64,000 bases of DNA. Source: an uncultured Mobiluncus sp. (GTDB taxonomy: Bacteria > Actinomycetota > Actinomycetes > Actinomycetales > Actinomycetaceae). Positions within the stretch are counted from its first letter, which is position 1, and every line of letters starts with the position of its first letter. The position numbers and the translations under genes are program-made. The stretch spans positions 34,757 through 98,756 of the forward strand of contig NZ_CALUCZ010000006.1 in the NCBI RefSeq assembly GCF_943914685.1, given 5' to 3'. Below the pieces are notes generated by a model. It ran no database searches and was not told the DNA's origin. It saw nothing but the letters and a program-made list of their open reading frames with translations. Shown here one piece after another: positions 1-8,259 of the stretch.

Positions 1-152
1 CCTACGGGGGTGCCGTTTAGCTGGAGTTTTGTGAAGATGTCGGCTGCTGATTGAAAATCAGTCATTCCTCTGACCGCGGAAAGCACCGCTCCTAATTGTC
101 GCGTTTTGCGCTGTCGAGCGGGGCTTTGGGGTGTCGATTTACCTGTGGTCAT
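1..152 (-). CDS. zur: Fur-family zinc uptake regulator (Zur), N-terminal part, truncated by the window edge
   Basis: The first 50 codons read on the minus strand from an ATG at 152, preceded by a GGGAGG ribosome site. The peptide contains RQRKTRQLGAVLSAV and then FQSAADIFTKLQLNG, which is the typical opening of the winged-helix domain of actinobacterial FurB/Zur proteins. The rest, including metal-binding residues, lies outside the window. It is divergent from znuA-znuC-znuB, which supports Zur over Fur or PerR: Zur proteins bind DNA when zinc-loaded and repress zinc uptake. Family placement is recognition of sequence; the zinc specificity is inferred from the neighbours. Confidence 0.8.
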   Translation of the reverse strand, partial: MTTGKSTPQSPARQRKTRQLGAVLSAVRGMTDFQSAADIFTKLQLNGTPV

Positions 153-225
153 TGGTAGTCTCCCTCCCGTTTTCGCGCTCCTTGCCTAACATTGTGTCTC
201 GTTTTGACAGCGTTTTCCAGTTGAG

Positions 226-246
226 TGATAATGAGAACGATTCGCA
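226..246. promoter_or_regulatory. Candidate Zur box between zur and znuA
   Basis: A 21-bp imperfect palindrome of the form TGnnAAT-N7-ATTnnCA lies 40 bp upstream of the znuA start and in the divergent zur leader. It matches the half-site layout of actinobacterial Zur boxes (TGAAAAT...ATTTTCA) at the TG, AAT, ATT and CA positions. The function is inferred from motif and location. Confidence 0.5.
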
Positions 247-285
247 ATAAGAACAAAACTATAACCCCTGTGGGGAAAGGACAAT

Positions 286-1308
286 ATGAAGTTGAAGACT
301 GTTGGTGCCTGGTTCGGCGCCGTCGCGCTAGCCGTGAGTATGACTGCCTGCTCGACCGCAAACGACACCCAAACGAAAGACGCGGCGGGGGACGCTGCTG
401 CGGACAAACCTACGGTGTACGCCTCTACTGACGTATGGGCTTCCGTGGCAAAAGCCGTGGTGGGGGATAACGCGGATGTGATTACGTCTATCGATCAGCC
501 GAACCTAGATCCGCATTCTTATGAAGCCAGCGTGAAAGATAAGAAGTTGGTGAACCAAGCCTCCGTGGTAATCGTGAACGGCGGGGGGTACGACGATTGG
601 GCGCTGCAGCTGGCCAAGTCAGCGGACAGCAAACCTACTGTGCTCAATGCGGTGGAGTTGGCTGGCGTTGACTGCGGAGACGCAGAAGGTCACGACCACG
701 AGGACGGCCATGAACATGAGGGTGCGCATGAACACGAGGATGCGCATGAAGGCGAGCAGGGACATGAGGAGCACCATCATCACCATTGCTCCGTCAATGA
801 GCACGTGTTCTACGATTTGCACGCGGTCAGCGAAGTTGCCAAGGCAGTTGCAAATACGATGAGCCAGACTGACGGCAATCACGCCGCGGCTTACCAGGAT
901 GCAGCAAAGGCATTTCAAGGCAAATTGAATGAGCTGGAATCGCAGGCAGAGAACATTAAGGCGCGGGGCGAAAAGCATTCCCTGGCGACCGAACCTTTGG
1001 CGAACTACCTGCTGGAGGACGCCGGTATCCATGACCTGACTCCCGAAGAATACGTGGAACAGTCCGAAACGGAATCCGGGCCCAGCGTAAAGACGCAGGC
1101 TGACACCAAGGCTCTGATTACGGAGGGAAAAGTTGATGTGCTGCTGGTTAACTCCCAGACGGAAGACCCGGTGTCCCAGGCACTGCAGGCTGCCGCTGAG
1201 ACTAAAGGCATTCCGGTGGTGAAACTGACCGAGACCTTGGCGGGGGCCAGCGACTATGTCAGCTGGATTGGCACTGCCTTAGACCAGATAGATAAGGCTT
1301 TGAAATAA
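286..1308 (+). CDS. znuA: Zinc ABC transporter substrate-binding lipoprotein
   Basis: A 340-residue cluster A-I metal-binding protein that captures zinc outside the membrane and delivers it to ZnuB. The first 22 residues form a lipoprotein signal peptide ending in a lipobox (SMTAC, lipidated Cys22). The body has the family pattern of a metal-site His in DPHSYE (about residue 83), a second block at HVFYDLHAV, and the C-terminal half around ATEPLANYLLEDAG. Residues of about 125-171 form an extreme His/Glu/Asp-rich loop (repeats of GHEHE-like units ending in five His), typical of zinc rather than manganese binders. The start is an ATG behind GGGGAAAGG. It is the first gene of znuA-znuC-znuB, with a 127-bp gap before znuC that holds a hairpin. 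Zinc specificity is inferred from the His loop and the zur neighbour. Confidence 0.9.
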   Translation: MKLKTVGAWFGAVALAVSMTACSTANDTQTKDAAGDAAADKPTVYASTDVWASVAKAVVGDNADVITSIDQPNLDPHSYEASVKDKKLVNQASVVIVNGGGYDDWALQLAKSADSKPTVLNAVELAGVDCGDAEGHDHEDGHEHEGAHEHEDAHEGEQGHEEHHHHHCSVNEHVFYDLHAVSEVAKAVANTMSQTDGNHAAAYQDAAKAFQGKLNELESQAENIKARGEKHSLATEPLANYLLEDAGIHDLTPEEYVEQSETESGPSVKTQADTKALITEGKVDVLLVNSQTEDPVSQALQAAAETKGIPVVKLTETLAGASDYVSWIGTALDQIDKALK

Positions 1309-1331
1309 TACAGGATTATGGGATAGAAAAA

Positions 1332-1372
1332 GTCCGGGCTTTAGATTAGAGCGCAGCTCCTGGAGCCCGGAC
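1332..1372 (+). terminator. GC-rich hairpin between znuA and znuC (terminator or attenuator)
   Basis: GTCCGGGCT and AGCCCGGAC form a perfect 9-bp stem around a 23-nt loop. No T-run follows, so a full intrinsic terminator is not evident. Position inside the operon suggests partial termination or mRNA 3'-end protection, giving more binding protein than ATPase, as is common in binding-protein operons. That role is inference. Confidence 0.4.
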
Positions 1373-1435
1373 ATAATCCGTTAAGGTAGATGAAACCAGG
1401 AAGTTAACCGGGGGACTGAGGAAGGAAAAGGTCTG

Positions 1436-2284
1436 ATGGGCGAAGAACCGCTGTTGGAGATGCGGGACTTGGCATTGAAATATGGGACGAGACAGGTATT
1501 TTCCGGCTTGAACCTGCGGGTCGAACCGGGACAAGTCGTGGGAATCCTGGGACAAAACGGAGCCGGAAAAACGACCCTGTTAAAGTCGGTACTTGGTGAC
1601 GTGAAACCCGCCGCGGGAACCATTTTTCGGCGGGGCTCGGCAAAAATTTCTTACCTTCCGCAACACGGACGTTTCCCGAAATCTGTGCAGATTCGCGGAC
1701 GAGACGTAGTCTACCTGGGGCTTGACGGAGCGAAACTGGGGTTTTGGACTTCCCCCGGGGCGCGCGAAAAGGTAGAACGCGCGATAGCCCTAGTGGGGGC
1801 GCAGAGTTACGCGGATACGCCGATTAGCGGACTGTCCGGGGGAGAGTTGCAGCGTTTACGTATCGCGGCGGCCATTGTGCAACGTCCCGATTTGCTGCTG
1901 GTCGACGAACCGTTGGCATCCCTCGACCTCAAGCACCAAACCGACATTGTTAAGATTTTTGGCAATCTGGCGGCGCAGGGCACCGCAATCCTGCTGGTGA
2001 CGCACGAGTTAAACCCCGTGGATAAACTGCTGGACACCGTGGTGTATATCGCCCTCGGACGAGCCGCGGTGGGTTCGGTGTCAGAGGTCATGTCCAGCGA
2101 AACATTGTCCGCTTTATATGGTGAGGAAGTCCGTGTCGTGAACCTGGGAGGAACGTATTTCGTGGTGGGAGCCCAGAACGGGTCCGAATCCGGCTTTGTG
2201 GAGGAAGCCCTGCACGGCCACCATCACGCCAGCCATTTTGAATCAGCCGAGTCACCGCACAATCCCAAGGAGGCAGGCCACTAA
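1436..2284 (+). CDS. znuC: Zinc ABC transporter ATP-binding protein
   Basis: A 282-residue cytoplasmic ATPase that powers zinc import with ZnuB. Walker A is GQNGAGKTT (about residue 39-47), the signature is LSGGELQRLRIA, Walker B is LLLVDEP, and the switch His follows in LLVTHEL. The C-terminal tail adds a His cluster (HGHHHASH), unusual for the ATPase subunit and possibly metal-responsive. The start follows GGAAGGAAAAGG. The stop overlaps the znuB start by one base (TAATG), which implies translational coupling. Confidence 0.9.
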   Translation: MGEEPLLEMRDLALKYGTRQVFSGLNLRVEPGQVVGILGQNGAGKTTLLKSVLGDVKPAAGTIFRRGSAKISYLPQHGRFPKSVQIRGRDVVYLGLDGAKLGFWTSPGAREKVERAIALVGAQSYADTPISGLSGGELQRLRIAAAIVQRPDLLLVDEPLASLDLKHQTDIVKIFGNLAAQGTAILLVTHELNPVDKLLDTVVYIALGRAAVGSVSEVMSSETLSALYGEEVRVVNLGGTYFVVGAQNGSESGFVEEALHGHHHASHFESAESPHNPKEAGH

Positions 2285-3141
2285 TGGAGGCAATCATCAA
2301 CTTCCAGGATTTTTGGCAACTGGTACCGTTGGTTCGGGAATCACTGGTCGCCGCGGCAATTCTGGCTGTCGTTTCAGGGATTTTAAGCCCGTTGGTACAG
2401 CTGCGGGACGCGGCATTTGCGGTTCACGGAACGTCCGAACTGTCTTTTGCGGGAGCGTCGGTGGCGTTGTTTCTTGGGGCCAGCGTCACCGGCGGAGCCA
2501 TCGCGGGATCAATAGTGGCTGCGCTATTGATGTCCGCGACCTACACTCGGCGCTGGGGTACAAATGCTCTCATCGGCGTGCTGTTACCGTTTGGGTTGGG
2601 TATCGGGGTGCTGTTCCTGGCGCTTTACAAAGGGCGTTCTGCCAACAAATTCGGCCTGTTGACGGGTCAAATTGTCTCTGTTGATGAGAACCAACTGGCC
2701 GTGTTTGCCGTGGTCGGAGCGATGGTTTTGGCTGCCATAGCCCTGTTTGGGCGTCGACTGTATTACGCTGCGGTCGATCCGGTGGTGGCGCTGTCGAAAG
2801 GGGTTTCCCCACGAGTGATGAACCTATGGTTCATGCTTATCCTCGGTTTGGTTGTGGCGCTAGCGGTGCAGATGGTGGGGGCACTGCTGGTTTTGTCGTT
2901 GCTGATTACTCCGGGAGCGGCTGCTGCTCGCATTTCTGCCAATCCCTTGCGACAGCACGCCTGGGCGGTGCTGTTCGCTCTGATTGCCGCCGAGGGCGGT
3001 ATTTTGCTCTCTCTCGGGCCCGGATTGCCGATTTCGCCCTATATCACCACGATTTCTTTCCTGATATTCCTGATTTGCTGGGCTGTTGGGGCAGTGCGCA
3101 GCCAAACCACCTGGGCAAGGCGGGAACAGGCCGTCTCCTGA
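2284..3141 (+). CDS. znuB: Zinc ABC transporter membrane permease
   Basis: A 285-residue integral membrane protein of the ABC-3 metal permease family, with about eight hydrophobic segments spread over its length. Recognisable blocks are RDAAFAVHGTSELSFAGA near residue 40 and LLVLSLLITPGAAAARIS around residue 205, the usual signature region of ZnuB/MntB permeases. It starts on the overlapping TAATG from znuC and ends the operon. The next gene is convergent. Confidence 0.9.
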   Translation: MEAIINFQDFWQLVPLVRESLVAAAILAVVSGILSPLVQLRDAAFAVHGTSELSFAGASVALFLGASVTGGAIAGSIVAALLMSATYTRRWGTNALIGVLLPFGLGIGVLFLALYKGRSANKFGLLTGQIVSVDENQLAVFAVVGAMVLAAIALFGRRLYYAAVDPVVALSKGVSPRVMNLWFMLILGLVVALAVQMVGALLVLSLLITPGAAAARISANPLRQHAWAVLFALIAAEGGILLSLGPGLPISPYITTISFLIFLICWAVGAVRSQTTWARREQAVS

Positions 3142-3226
3142 ACTGTCGGGAAGTACTTCAAAACGATACCGAAACCGAAAGATCCGCCCCCTACCCTTGT
3201 GCAGTGGCGGAAAATAACGCGGGAAC

Positions 3227-4063
3227 CTAAGCCACCGCGGGCTCGGCGGGAGCAGAGGTCGTAGTATAGTCCGGTGCTACCGCGGTGACTGAGGTCGCAG
3301 CATCGCGGAACGCTTGAATCTGAGCCTGAGCGATGGCTTGGTCAGGGTGTTCGCCCATCTGGACTAGGTGCATCTGATGAATCCAGAACTGGCTTTCTTC
3401 GATGCGTTTAGCCCACATCTCAGTTTCCGCTTTCTTGCGTTTTTGAGTGGCCTTTTCGGCTTCGCGCAAGTGCATCCAGCCCTCTGAAGCTTTCTTTTGC
3501 GCGGTTTCCAGACGCTTGCGCTTCGCCTCGGCGGCAGCTTCGCGGGCTTTTTCCATCGCCTTGCGCCGTTCGATTCTTTCTCGGCCTTCTCGTTCGAGCT
3601 TTTCCTTGCGTTTCTCGGATTCCTGTCGGCCCAGCTCAGCGGCCTTGGCATACATCTTGTTGGCCTCGCTCACAGCCTGGCGAGCCTTGGCCTCAAAGCT
3701 CCGCGCGGCTGCTTCATCGCCTATTTCCACGGCGGCGCGAGCCCGCATTGAATATGCCACCGCATCGGCCTCATAGCTGCGAGCCAAACGTTTAGCTTGC
3801 GCGGAATCAGAGGCAAAACCAATCGAGGTACCAGTCCCGCCTAAGGGGCCGAGACTCTTTGATTTCGCTTTGTTTTGTTTTGCCATTGCGCGGATACGCG
3901 CCTGATCCATCTCAAACCTGTCGAGGGCGTCCAGAGCTTTCTTGTTCTCATCGGTGAGGGTGCCGTTTTCCTTGGCAAAAGAGCGAATTGCGGCGCGCTG
4001 AGCCATTCCGGGAACGTACAGATTACGCATCCCGAACTCACGCATGGCAAACATAGTGGCCAT
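3227..4063 (-). CDS. Unknown highly charged coiled-coil protein
   Basis: A 278-residue protein that I cannot assign to a family. There is no signal peptide or membrane segment. Residues of about 100-245 are dense in Ala, Glu, Lys and Arg (runs such as RKEKLEREGRERIERRKAM), giving a long predicted helix or coiled coil with recurring AEAKRKRLE-like heptads. The start ATG at 4063 sits behind GGAGGGCGAA. The N-terminal 60 residues (MFAMREFGMRNLYVPG) look more globular, and the C-terminus is Ala/Thr/Pro-rich. It is divergent from recA across a 445-bp gap and convergent with znuB. A scaffolding or DNA-binding role is possible but unsupported. Confidence 0.6.
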   Translation of the reverse strand: MATMFAMREFGMRNLYVPGMAQRAAIRSFAKENGTLTDENKKALDALDRFEMDQARIRAMAKQNKAKSKSLGPLGGTGTSIGFASDSAQAKRLARSYEADAVAYSMRARAAVEIGDEAAARSFEAKARQAVSEANKMYAKAAELGRQESEKRKEKLEREGRERIERRKAMEKAREAAAEAKRKRLETAQKKASEGWMHLREAEKATQKRKKAETEMWAKRIEESQFWIHQMHLVQMGEHPDQAIAQAQIQAFRDAATSVTAVAPDYTTTSAPAEPAVA

Positions 4064-4317
4064 TTCGCCCTCCGTGGCTCATAGACTCCTGTCACCTTCC
4101 TAGCGACAGCCTCCATATCGGCAGTTGGTTTAAGAATTGTAGGGAATCACGCGTTTAGTGAGGTTTATCACACAGGTACTTTTAGTAAAAGAATCGTCAA
4201 AAGTTGAGGTTTGCGGGGGATATTGCCAGTTCAGCGTGTTTAGGTGAGACAGGAGGTGGGGTCAGCAAAAGCGTGCGGGGTGGGGAATTTTTGCGGACCG
4301 TCGGCGTGTCGGATGAT

Positions 4318-4333
4318 TCGAACGCATGTTCGA
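4318..4333. promoter_or_regulatory. LexA (SOS) box upstream of recA
   Basis: TCGAACGCATGTTCGA is a perfect 16-bp match to the Gram-positive/actinobacterial LexA box TCGAAC-N4-GTTCGA. It lies 175 bp upstream of the recA start, and a TATAGG possible -10 element directly abuts it, so LexA binding would block transcription. Apart from this and the two boxes below, I see no gene in the 4064-4508 intergenic stretch. Confidence 0.85.
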
Positions 4334-4340
4334 TATAGGG

Positions 4341-4376
4341 TTTTCCACAGATGAGTCGAAACGGGACTTTTCCACA
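4341..4376 (+). promoter_or_regulatory. Two DnaA-box-like sites in the recA leader
   Basis: TTTTCCACA occurs at 4341-4349 and again at 4368-4376, both on the plus strand and 27 bp apart. Each fits the relaxed DnaA-box consensus TTWTNCACA. They lie downstream of the LexA box and the predicted start of transcription. DnaA binding is inferred from motif alone. Confidence 0.35.
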
Positions 4377-4508
4377 GGTAAAGAAACTTTCGATTTTTCG
4401 CTTCCGGGGTGGGGCGTAAGTTCATCTTGAGAGTTTCGGAGAGGAGCTCAACAATCACACCCGAACTATTGGGGCGGCGGAGAGCCGCGTAGATGAAAGG
4501 AATATGCA

Positions 4509-5621
4509 ATGGCAAAAGACGAGCGCGCGAAAGCGCTGCAAACTGCGTTAGGTCAGATTGATAAGCAGTTTGGCAAAGGTTCCGTGATGCGGCTGGGCGA
4601 CTCGGCCGTGAACACGAATGTTTCGGTCATTCCGACTGGGTCAGTAGCCCTAGACGTGGCTTTGGGGATTGGGGGACTTCCGCGGGGCCGCATCATTGAG
4701 ATTTACGGTCCAGAATCTTCCGGTAAGACCACCGTGGCTTTGCACGCGGTGGCGAACGCTCAGAAACAGGGCGGGAACGCGGCTTTCATCGACGCGGAAC
4801 ACGCCCTCGATCCGGTTTACGCACAGAAACTCGGCGTTGATATTGACAACCTGCTGGTCAGCCAACCCGATACTGGGGAACAGGCGCTAGAGATTGCGGA
4901 TATGTTGATTCGCAGCGGCGGCCTGGACATCATCGTTATTGACTCGGTCGCGGCTCTGGTACCGAAGGCTGAAATCGAAGGGGACATGGGGGATTCCCAC
5001 GTGGGTTTGCAGGCTCGGTTGATGAGCCAAGCGTTGCGAAAGATTACCGGAGCACTGTCCGCTACCGGAACCACCGCAATCTTTATTAACCAGCTACGCG
5101 AAAAGATTGGGGTGTTCTTTGGTTCTCCCGAAACCACGACCGGCGGGAAAGCGTTGAAGTTCTACGCTTCGGTGCGCATTGACGTGCGCCGAATCGAGAC
5201 GTTGAAAGAAAACGGTGACGCTATCGGTAACCGAACTCGTGCCAAGGTCGTTAAGAATAAGATGGCGCCGCCTTTCCGGCAGGCGGAATTCGACATCATG
5301 TACGGTCAGGGCATTTCCCGGGAGGGCGGCCTCATCGACCTTGGTGTGGAAGCAGGTATCGTGACGAAGTCGGGTTCTTGGTTTACCTATGGCGAAATGC
5401 AGTTGGGTCAGGGTAAAGAGAACGTACGGAAGTTCTTGGTGGATAACCCCGAGCTCAGCGCCGAAATCGAAGATAAGATTCTTATCGCTTTGGGTGTGCG
5501 TGAGGACCCGAACGCGGCAGCGCAGCCAGAAACTGGCGAGGGTACGAAACTCGCTGTCGTGATGGATGACGATTCCGCAGATGAGGGTACGTCCGCCAAG
5601 AAGGTTCAAAAAGCCTCATGA
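4509..5621 (+). CDS. recA: Recombinase RecA
   Basis: A 370-residue recombinase that polymerises on single-stranded DNA, performs strand exchange and triggers LexA self-cleavage. Walker A is GPESSGKTT (about residue 66-74), Walker B is LDIIVIDSVAAL, and the L2/DNA-binding region carries GGKALKFYASVRIDVRR. No intein is present, unlike some mycobacterial recA genes. The start ATG follows GAAAGGA. The stop overlaps the recX start (ATGA). Expression is probably SOS-induced through the LexA box at 4318. Confidence 0.98.
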   Translation: MAKDERAKALQTALGQIDKQFGKGSVMRLGDSAVNTNVSVIPTGSVALDVALGIGGLPRGRIIEIYGPESSGKTTVALHAVANAQKQGGNAAFIDAEHALDPVYAQKLGVDIDNLLVSQPDTGEQALEIADMLIRSGGLDIIVIDSVAALVPKAEIEGDMGDSHVGLQARLMSQALRKITGALSATGTTAIFINQLREKIGVFFGSPETTTGGKALKFYASVRIDVRRIETLKENGDAIGNRTRAKVVKNKMAPPFRQAEFDIMYGQGISREGGLIDLGVEAGIVTKSGSWFTYGEMQLGQGKENVRKFLVDNPELSAEIEDKILIALGVREDPNAAAQPETGEGTKLAVVMDDDSADEGTSAKKVQKAS

Positions 5622-6148
5622 GTTTGCGAGTAGTGGATGCGGCGGCGGATGCCGCCGCGGAAGCTGGTTTGTCCCTGCTGGATAGACGGGCTGTTACTGA
5701 GTCTCAGATGCGTGACTACCTGGCTGATAAGGGATTCAGCGACGTGGCTGTCGATGATGTGGTGGCCGCTTTCGCCGCTCGCGGCTGGCTGAATGATCGG
5801 GACTATACCGGGGAGTTTTTGCGTCAGCGCTGCCAACGGCCCGGAATGTCCCGAGCCAAGTTGGCCGCGGATATGGAAAAGCGCGGGTTGGATGCCCAGT
5901 CTATATCCGCGGGCATTGCGGCTCTGGATGCTGAGAATCCAGACTGGGAAACGGAAAACGCCCGAACCCTGCTGGAGAGCAAACTTGCGGCGGCGCGCCG
6001 GGGCTTAGACCTGAGCAACTTTGACGATTGCCGCAAATTGAAAGCCAAACTGTGGCGATATGTAGCGACACGCGGGTTTTCCTCAGCTCTGGCCACCACC
6101 GTAGTCAATACCGTGATGGAGGAACTGAAACTGGACGGTCAAAGCTAG
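5618..6148 (+). CDS. recX: Regulatory protein RecX
   Basis: A 176-residue helical protein that binds RecA filaments and limits their activity. The family pattern is visible: LLDRRAVTESQMRDYLADKGF, then the FAARGWLNDRDYTGEFLRQR block typical of RecX three-helix repeats. It overlaps recA by four bases (ATGA), so production is coupled to recA and to SOS induction. Confidence 0.92.
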   Translation: MSLRVVDAAADAAAEAGLSLLDRRAVTESQMRDYLADKGFSDVAVDDVVAAFAARGWLNDRDYTGEFLRQRCQRPGMSRAKLAADMEKRGLDAQSISAGIAALDAENPDWETENARTLLESKLAAARRGLDLSNFDDCRKLKAKLWRYVATRGFSSALATTVVNTVMEELKLDGQS

Positions 6149-6178
6149 TGTAGGGACGAACCGAGGAAGGAAGAACCG

Positions 6179-6664
6179 ATGAGTGATGCTGTATCGGCTG
6201 ATGAATTAGCCACCAAAGCGCTGGAGAAACTCACTGCGCAGGGACGATCGATTTCTTGCGCGGAATCGCTGACCGGGGGATTGTTGGCGGATGCTTTTGT
6301 CAGAATCCCCGGGGCTTCCCAAACATTTCGCGGCGGAGTCGTAACTTATACCGATGCGATGAAAAGCGCGGTGCTGGGAGTGAGTCCACAGCTGCTGCAA
6401 ACGAACACTGCCTATGACCCTCAGGTTGCGGCACAGATGAGCACCGCGGCGCGACGGTTATTTCACTCGGATTATGCGCTGTCTACCACCGGAGTTGCAG
6501 GTCCCGGCCCTGATGAAGGCGTGGCGCCGGGGAAAGGGTATGTCAGCCTAGCCACTCCGCAAGGCACGGAAGTGCGGGAGGTCGACTGGCCAGGCACTCG
6601 CCCAGAAGTTCGCGCGGCATTTGTGCGGGCGGCTTTGGAGTTGCTGGTGTCTCATCTAGGCTGA
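6179..6664 (+). CDS. cinA: CinA C-terminal domain protein (nicotinamide-nucleotide amidase type)
   Basis: A 161-residue single-domain protein matching the CinA C-terminal domain, which deamidates nicotinamide mononucleotide (PncC activity) in pyridine-nucleotide salvage. Diagnostic blocks are SCAESLTGGLLADAFVRIPG, FRGGVVTYTDAMKSAVLGV and STTGVAGPGPDEG. The N-terminal molybdopterin-like domain of full-length CinA is absent, as is common. The start follows GAGGAAGGAAG. It is placed 30 bp after recX; in many actinobacteria the gene precedes recA instead. Confidence 0.9.
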   Translation: MSDAVSADELATKALEKLTAQGRSISCAESLTGGLLADAFVRIPGASQTFRGGVVTYTDAMKSAVLGVSPQLLQTNTAYDPQVAAQMSTAARRLFHSDYALSTTGVAGPGPDEGVAPGKGYVSLATPQGTEVREVDWPGTRPEVRAAFVRAALELLVSHLG

Positions 6665-6752
6665 GAATCCCGGACGCGTCGCCCAGTCGCGGCGGTTGGC
6701 GGCCGACGGCGAAAGTGACGGCATTAGCGGCATGACATAAAATGAGCCGGTG

Positions 6753-8249
6753 ATGGAAACTCCGCGAACTTACCTGGTGAAAACACTTGGCTGCCAGATG
6801 AACGAACACGACTCGGAACGCATGGCTGGCTTGCTTGATGCTGCCGGCTGGGTGCCGGTTGAGGAGGTTCCGCAAAAAGCTGCGCGCGCTACCAATGCCG
6901 GAGATGGCGGGGCTGACCTGGTGGTTTTGAATACCTGTTCGGTGCGTGAGGCTGCCGGAACGAAACTCTACGGCCATTTGGGACAGCTGGCAGATGTGAA
7001 ACGGAACCGCCCCGGAATGATGATTGCTGTGGGAGGATGTTTCGCCCAGCAGGAAGGAACGAAAATCCTTGACCGGGCTCCGTGGGTGGACGCAGTTTTT
7101 GGGACGCATAATATCGACGTCCTCCCAGTGTTGCTGAAGCGTGCGGAACACAATAAAGAGGCCGCGGTGGAAATCGAGGAAAGCCTGAAAGTGTTTCCCT
7201 CCGTCCTGCCGGCGCATCGGCAGTCTCCAGCTTCAGCCTGGGTATCCATTTCGGTGGGGTGCAACAACACCTGCACATTTTGTATAGTGCCTTCCCTGCG
7301 GGGTCGGGAACGGGATCGGAATCCCGCCGATATTCTGGCGGAAGTGCAGGCGGTAGTGGACGCGGGAGCTGTGGAAGTGACCTTGCTGGGACAAAACGTG
7401 AACAGCTACGGAATGAGCTTCGGGAGGCGCGGCGCTTTTGCAGATTTGCTACGAGCTGTAGGAAAAACGCCGGGACTGGAGCGCCTACGTTTCACTTCGC
7501 CCCACCCCGCGGCCTTTACCGAGGACGTCATCGCCGCCATGGCGCAGACCCCGACGGTGATGCCTTCCCTGCATTTTCCGCTGCAATCCGGTTCGGACCG
7601 GATTTTGCGGCAGATGCGCAGGTCTTACCGCTCCGAACGGTTCTTAAAGATTCTTGAGGAAGTCAGGACCGCCATTCCGGAAGCAGCCATCACCACCGAT
7701 GTTATCGTCGGATTTCCCGGCGAAACTGAAGCTGACTTCCAAGACACCCTCGATGTTTTGCGTGAAGCTCGGTTCCAAGCCGCGTTTACGTTCATTTATT
7801 CCCGCCGGCCCGGAACTCCCGCCGCCGATCGAGACGACCAAGTGGACCCGGAAGTTGTGGCGCAGCGCTACCAACGACTCTTGGAGCTACAAGAAAAAAT
7901 CACTTTGGAGGAAAACGAAAAGTTAGAGGGGCAGACGGTGGAAGTCCTGGTCACCGCGGGTGGCCGCAAAGACGAAGCTACTGCGCGAATGAGCGGACGC
8001 GCCCGAGACAATCGTTTGGTTCACTTTGCGGTTCCCCAGGGCGTTAAGGTCCGTCCCGGGGATTTTGTGACGGTCGGTGTGACCCACGGCGCACCGCACC
8101 ACCTCGTGGCGGATTCCGCCCTCACTCCAGGCGGCGTATTCACCGTTCGCCCCACTCGCGCCGGCGACCTGTGGGAAGCGGCACATCTCGAAAAGCCTCG
8201 CGGCACCCTCTTGGGAATGCCCGGACGCAAGCCGGGACCAATGAAATAG
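6753..8249 (+). CDS. miaB: tRNA-2-methylthio-N6-dimethylallyladenosine synthase
   Basis: A 498-residue radical-SAM methylthiotransferase that adds the methylthio group to i6A37 in tRNA. The N-terminal domain supplies three cluster Cys (KTLGCQMNEHDS, LNTCSVREAAG, VGGCFAQQEG). The radical-SAM triad is CNNTCTFC near residue 170, followed by LRGRERDR, and a TRAM-like RNA-binding domain closes the protein around residues 375-440. GTG ATG occur in tandem at 6750; I chose the ATG at 6753. No strong ribosome site is visible. miaA, which makes the substrate nucleoside, follows 10 bp downstream. Confidence 0.95.
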   Translation: METPRTYLVKTLGCQMNEHDSERMAGLLDAAGWVPVEEVPQKAARATNAGDGGADLVVLNTCSVREAAGTKLYGHLGQLADVKRNRPGMMIAVGGCFAQQEGTKILDRAPWVDAVFGTHNIDVLPVLLKRAEHNKEAAVEIEESLKVFPSVLPAHRQSPASAWVSISVGCNNTCTFCIVPSLRGRERDRNPADILAEVQAVVDAGAVEVTLLGQNVNSYGMSFGRRGAFADLLRAVGKTPGLERLRFTSPHPAAFTEDVIAAMAQTPTVMPSLHFPLQSGSDRILRQMRRSYRSERFLKILEEVRTAIPEAAITTDVIVGFPGETEADFQDTLDVLREARFQAAFTFIYSRRPGTPAADRDDQVDPEVVAQRYQRLLELQEKITLEENEKLEGQTVEVLVTAGGRKDEATARMSGRARDNRLVHFAVPQGVKVRPGDFVTVGVTHGAPHHLVADSALTPGGVFTVRPTRAGDLWEAAHLEKPRGTLLGMPGRKPGPMK

Positions 8250-8259
8250 GGAATAAACC

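Noticed and set aside
619..1032. Open frame antisense to the His-rich region of znuA
   Set aside because: It mirrors repetitive CAT codons of the His loop and has no independent signals.
4509..5621. RecA intein
   Set aside because: The reading frame has standard RecA length and continuous family motifs.
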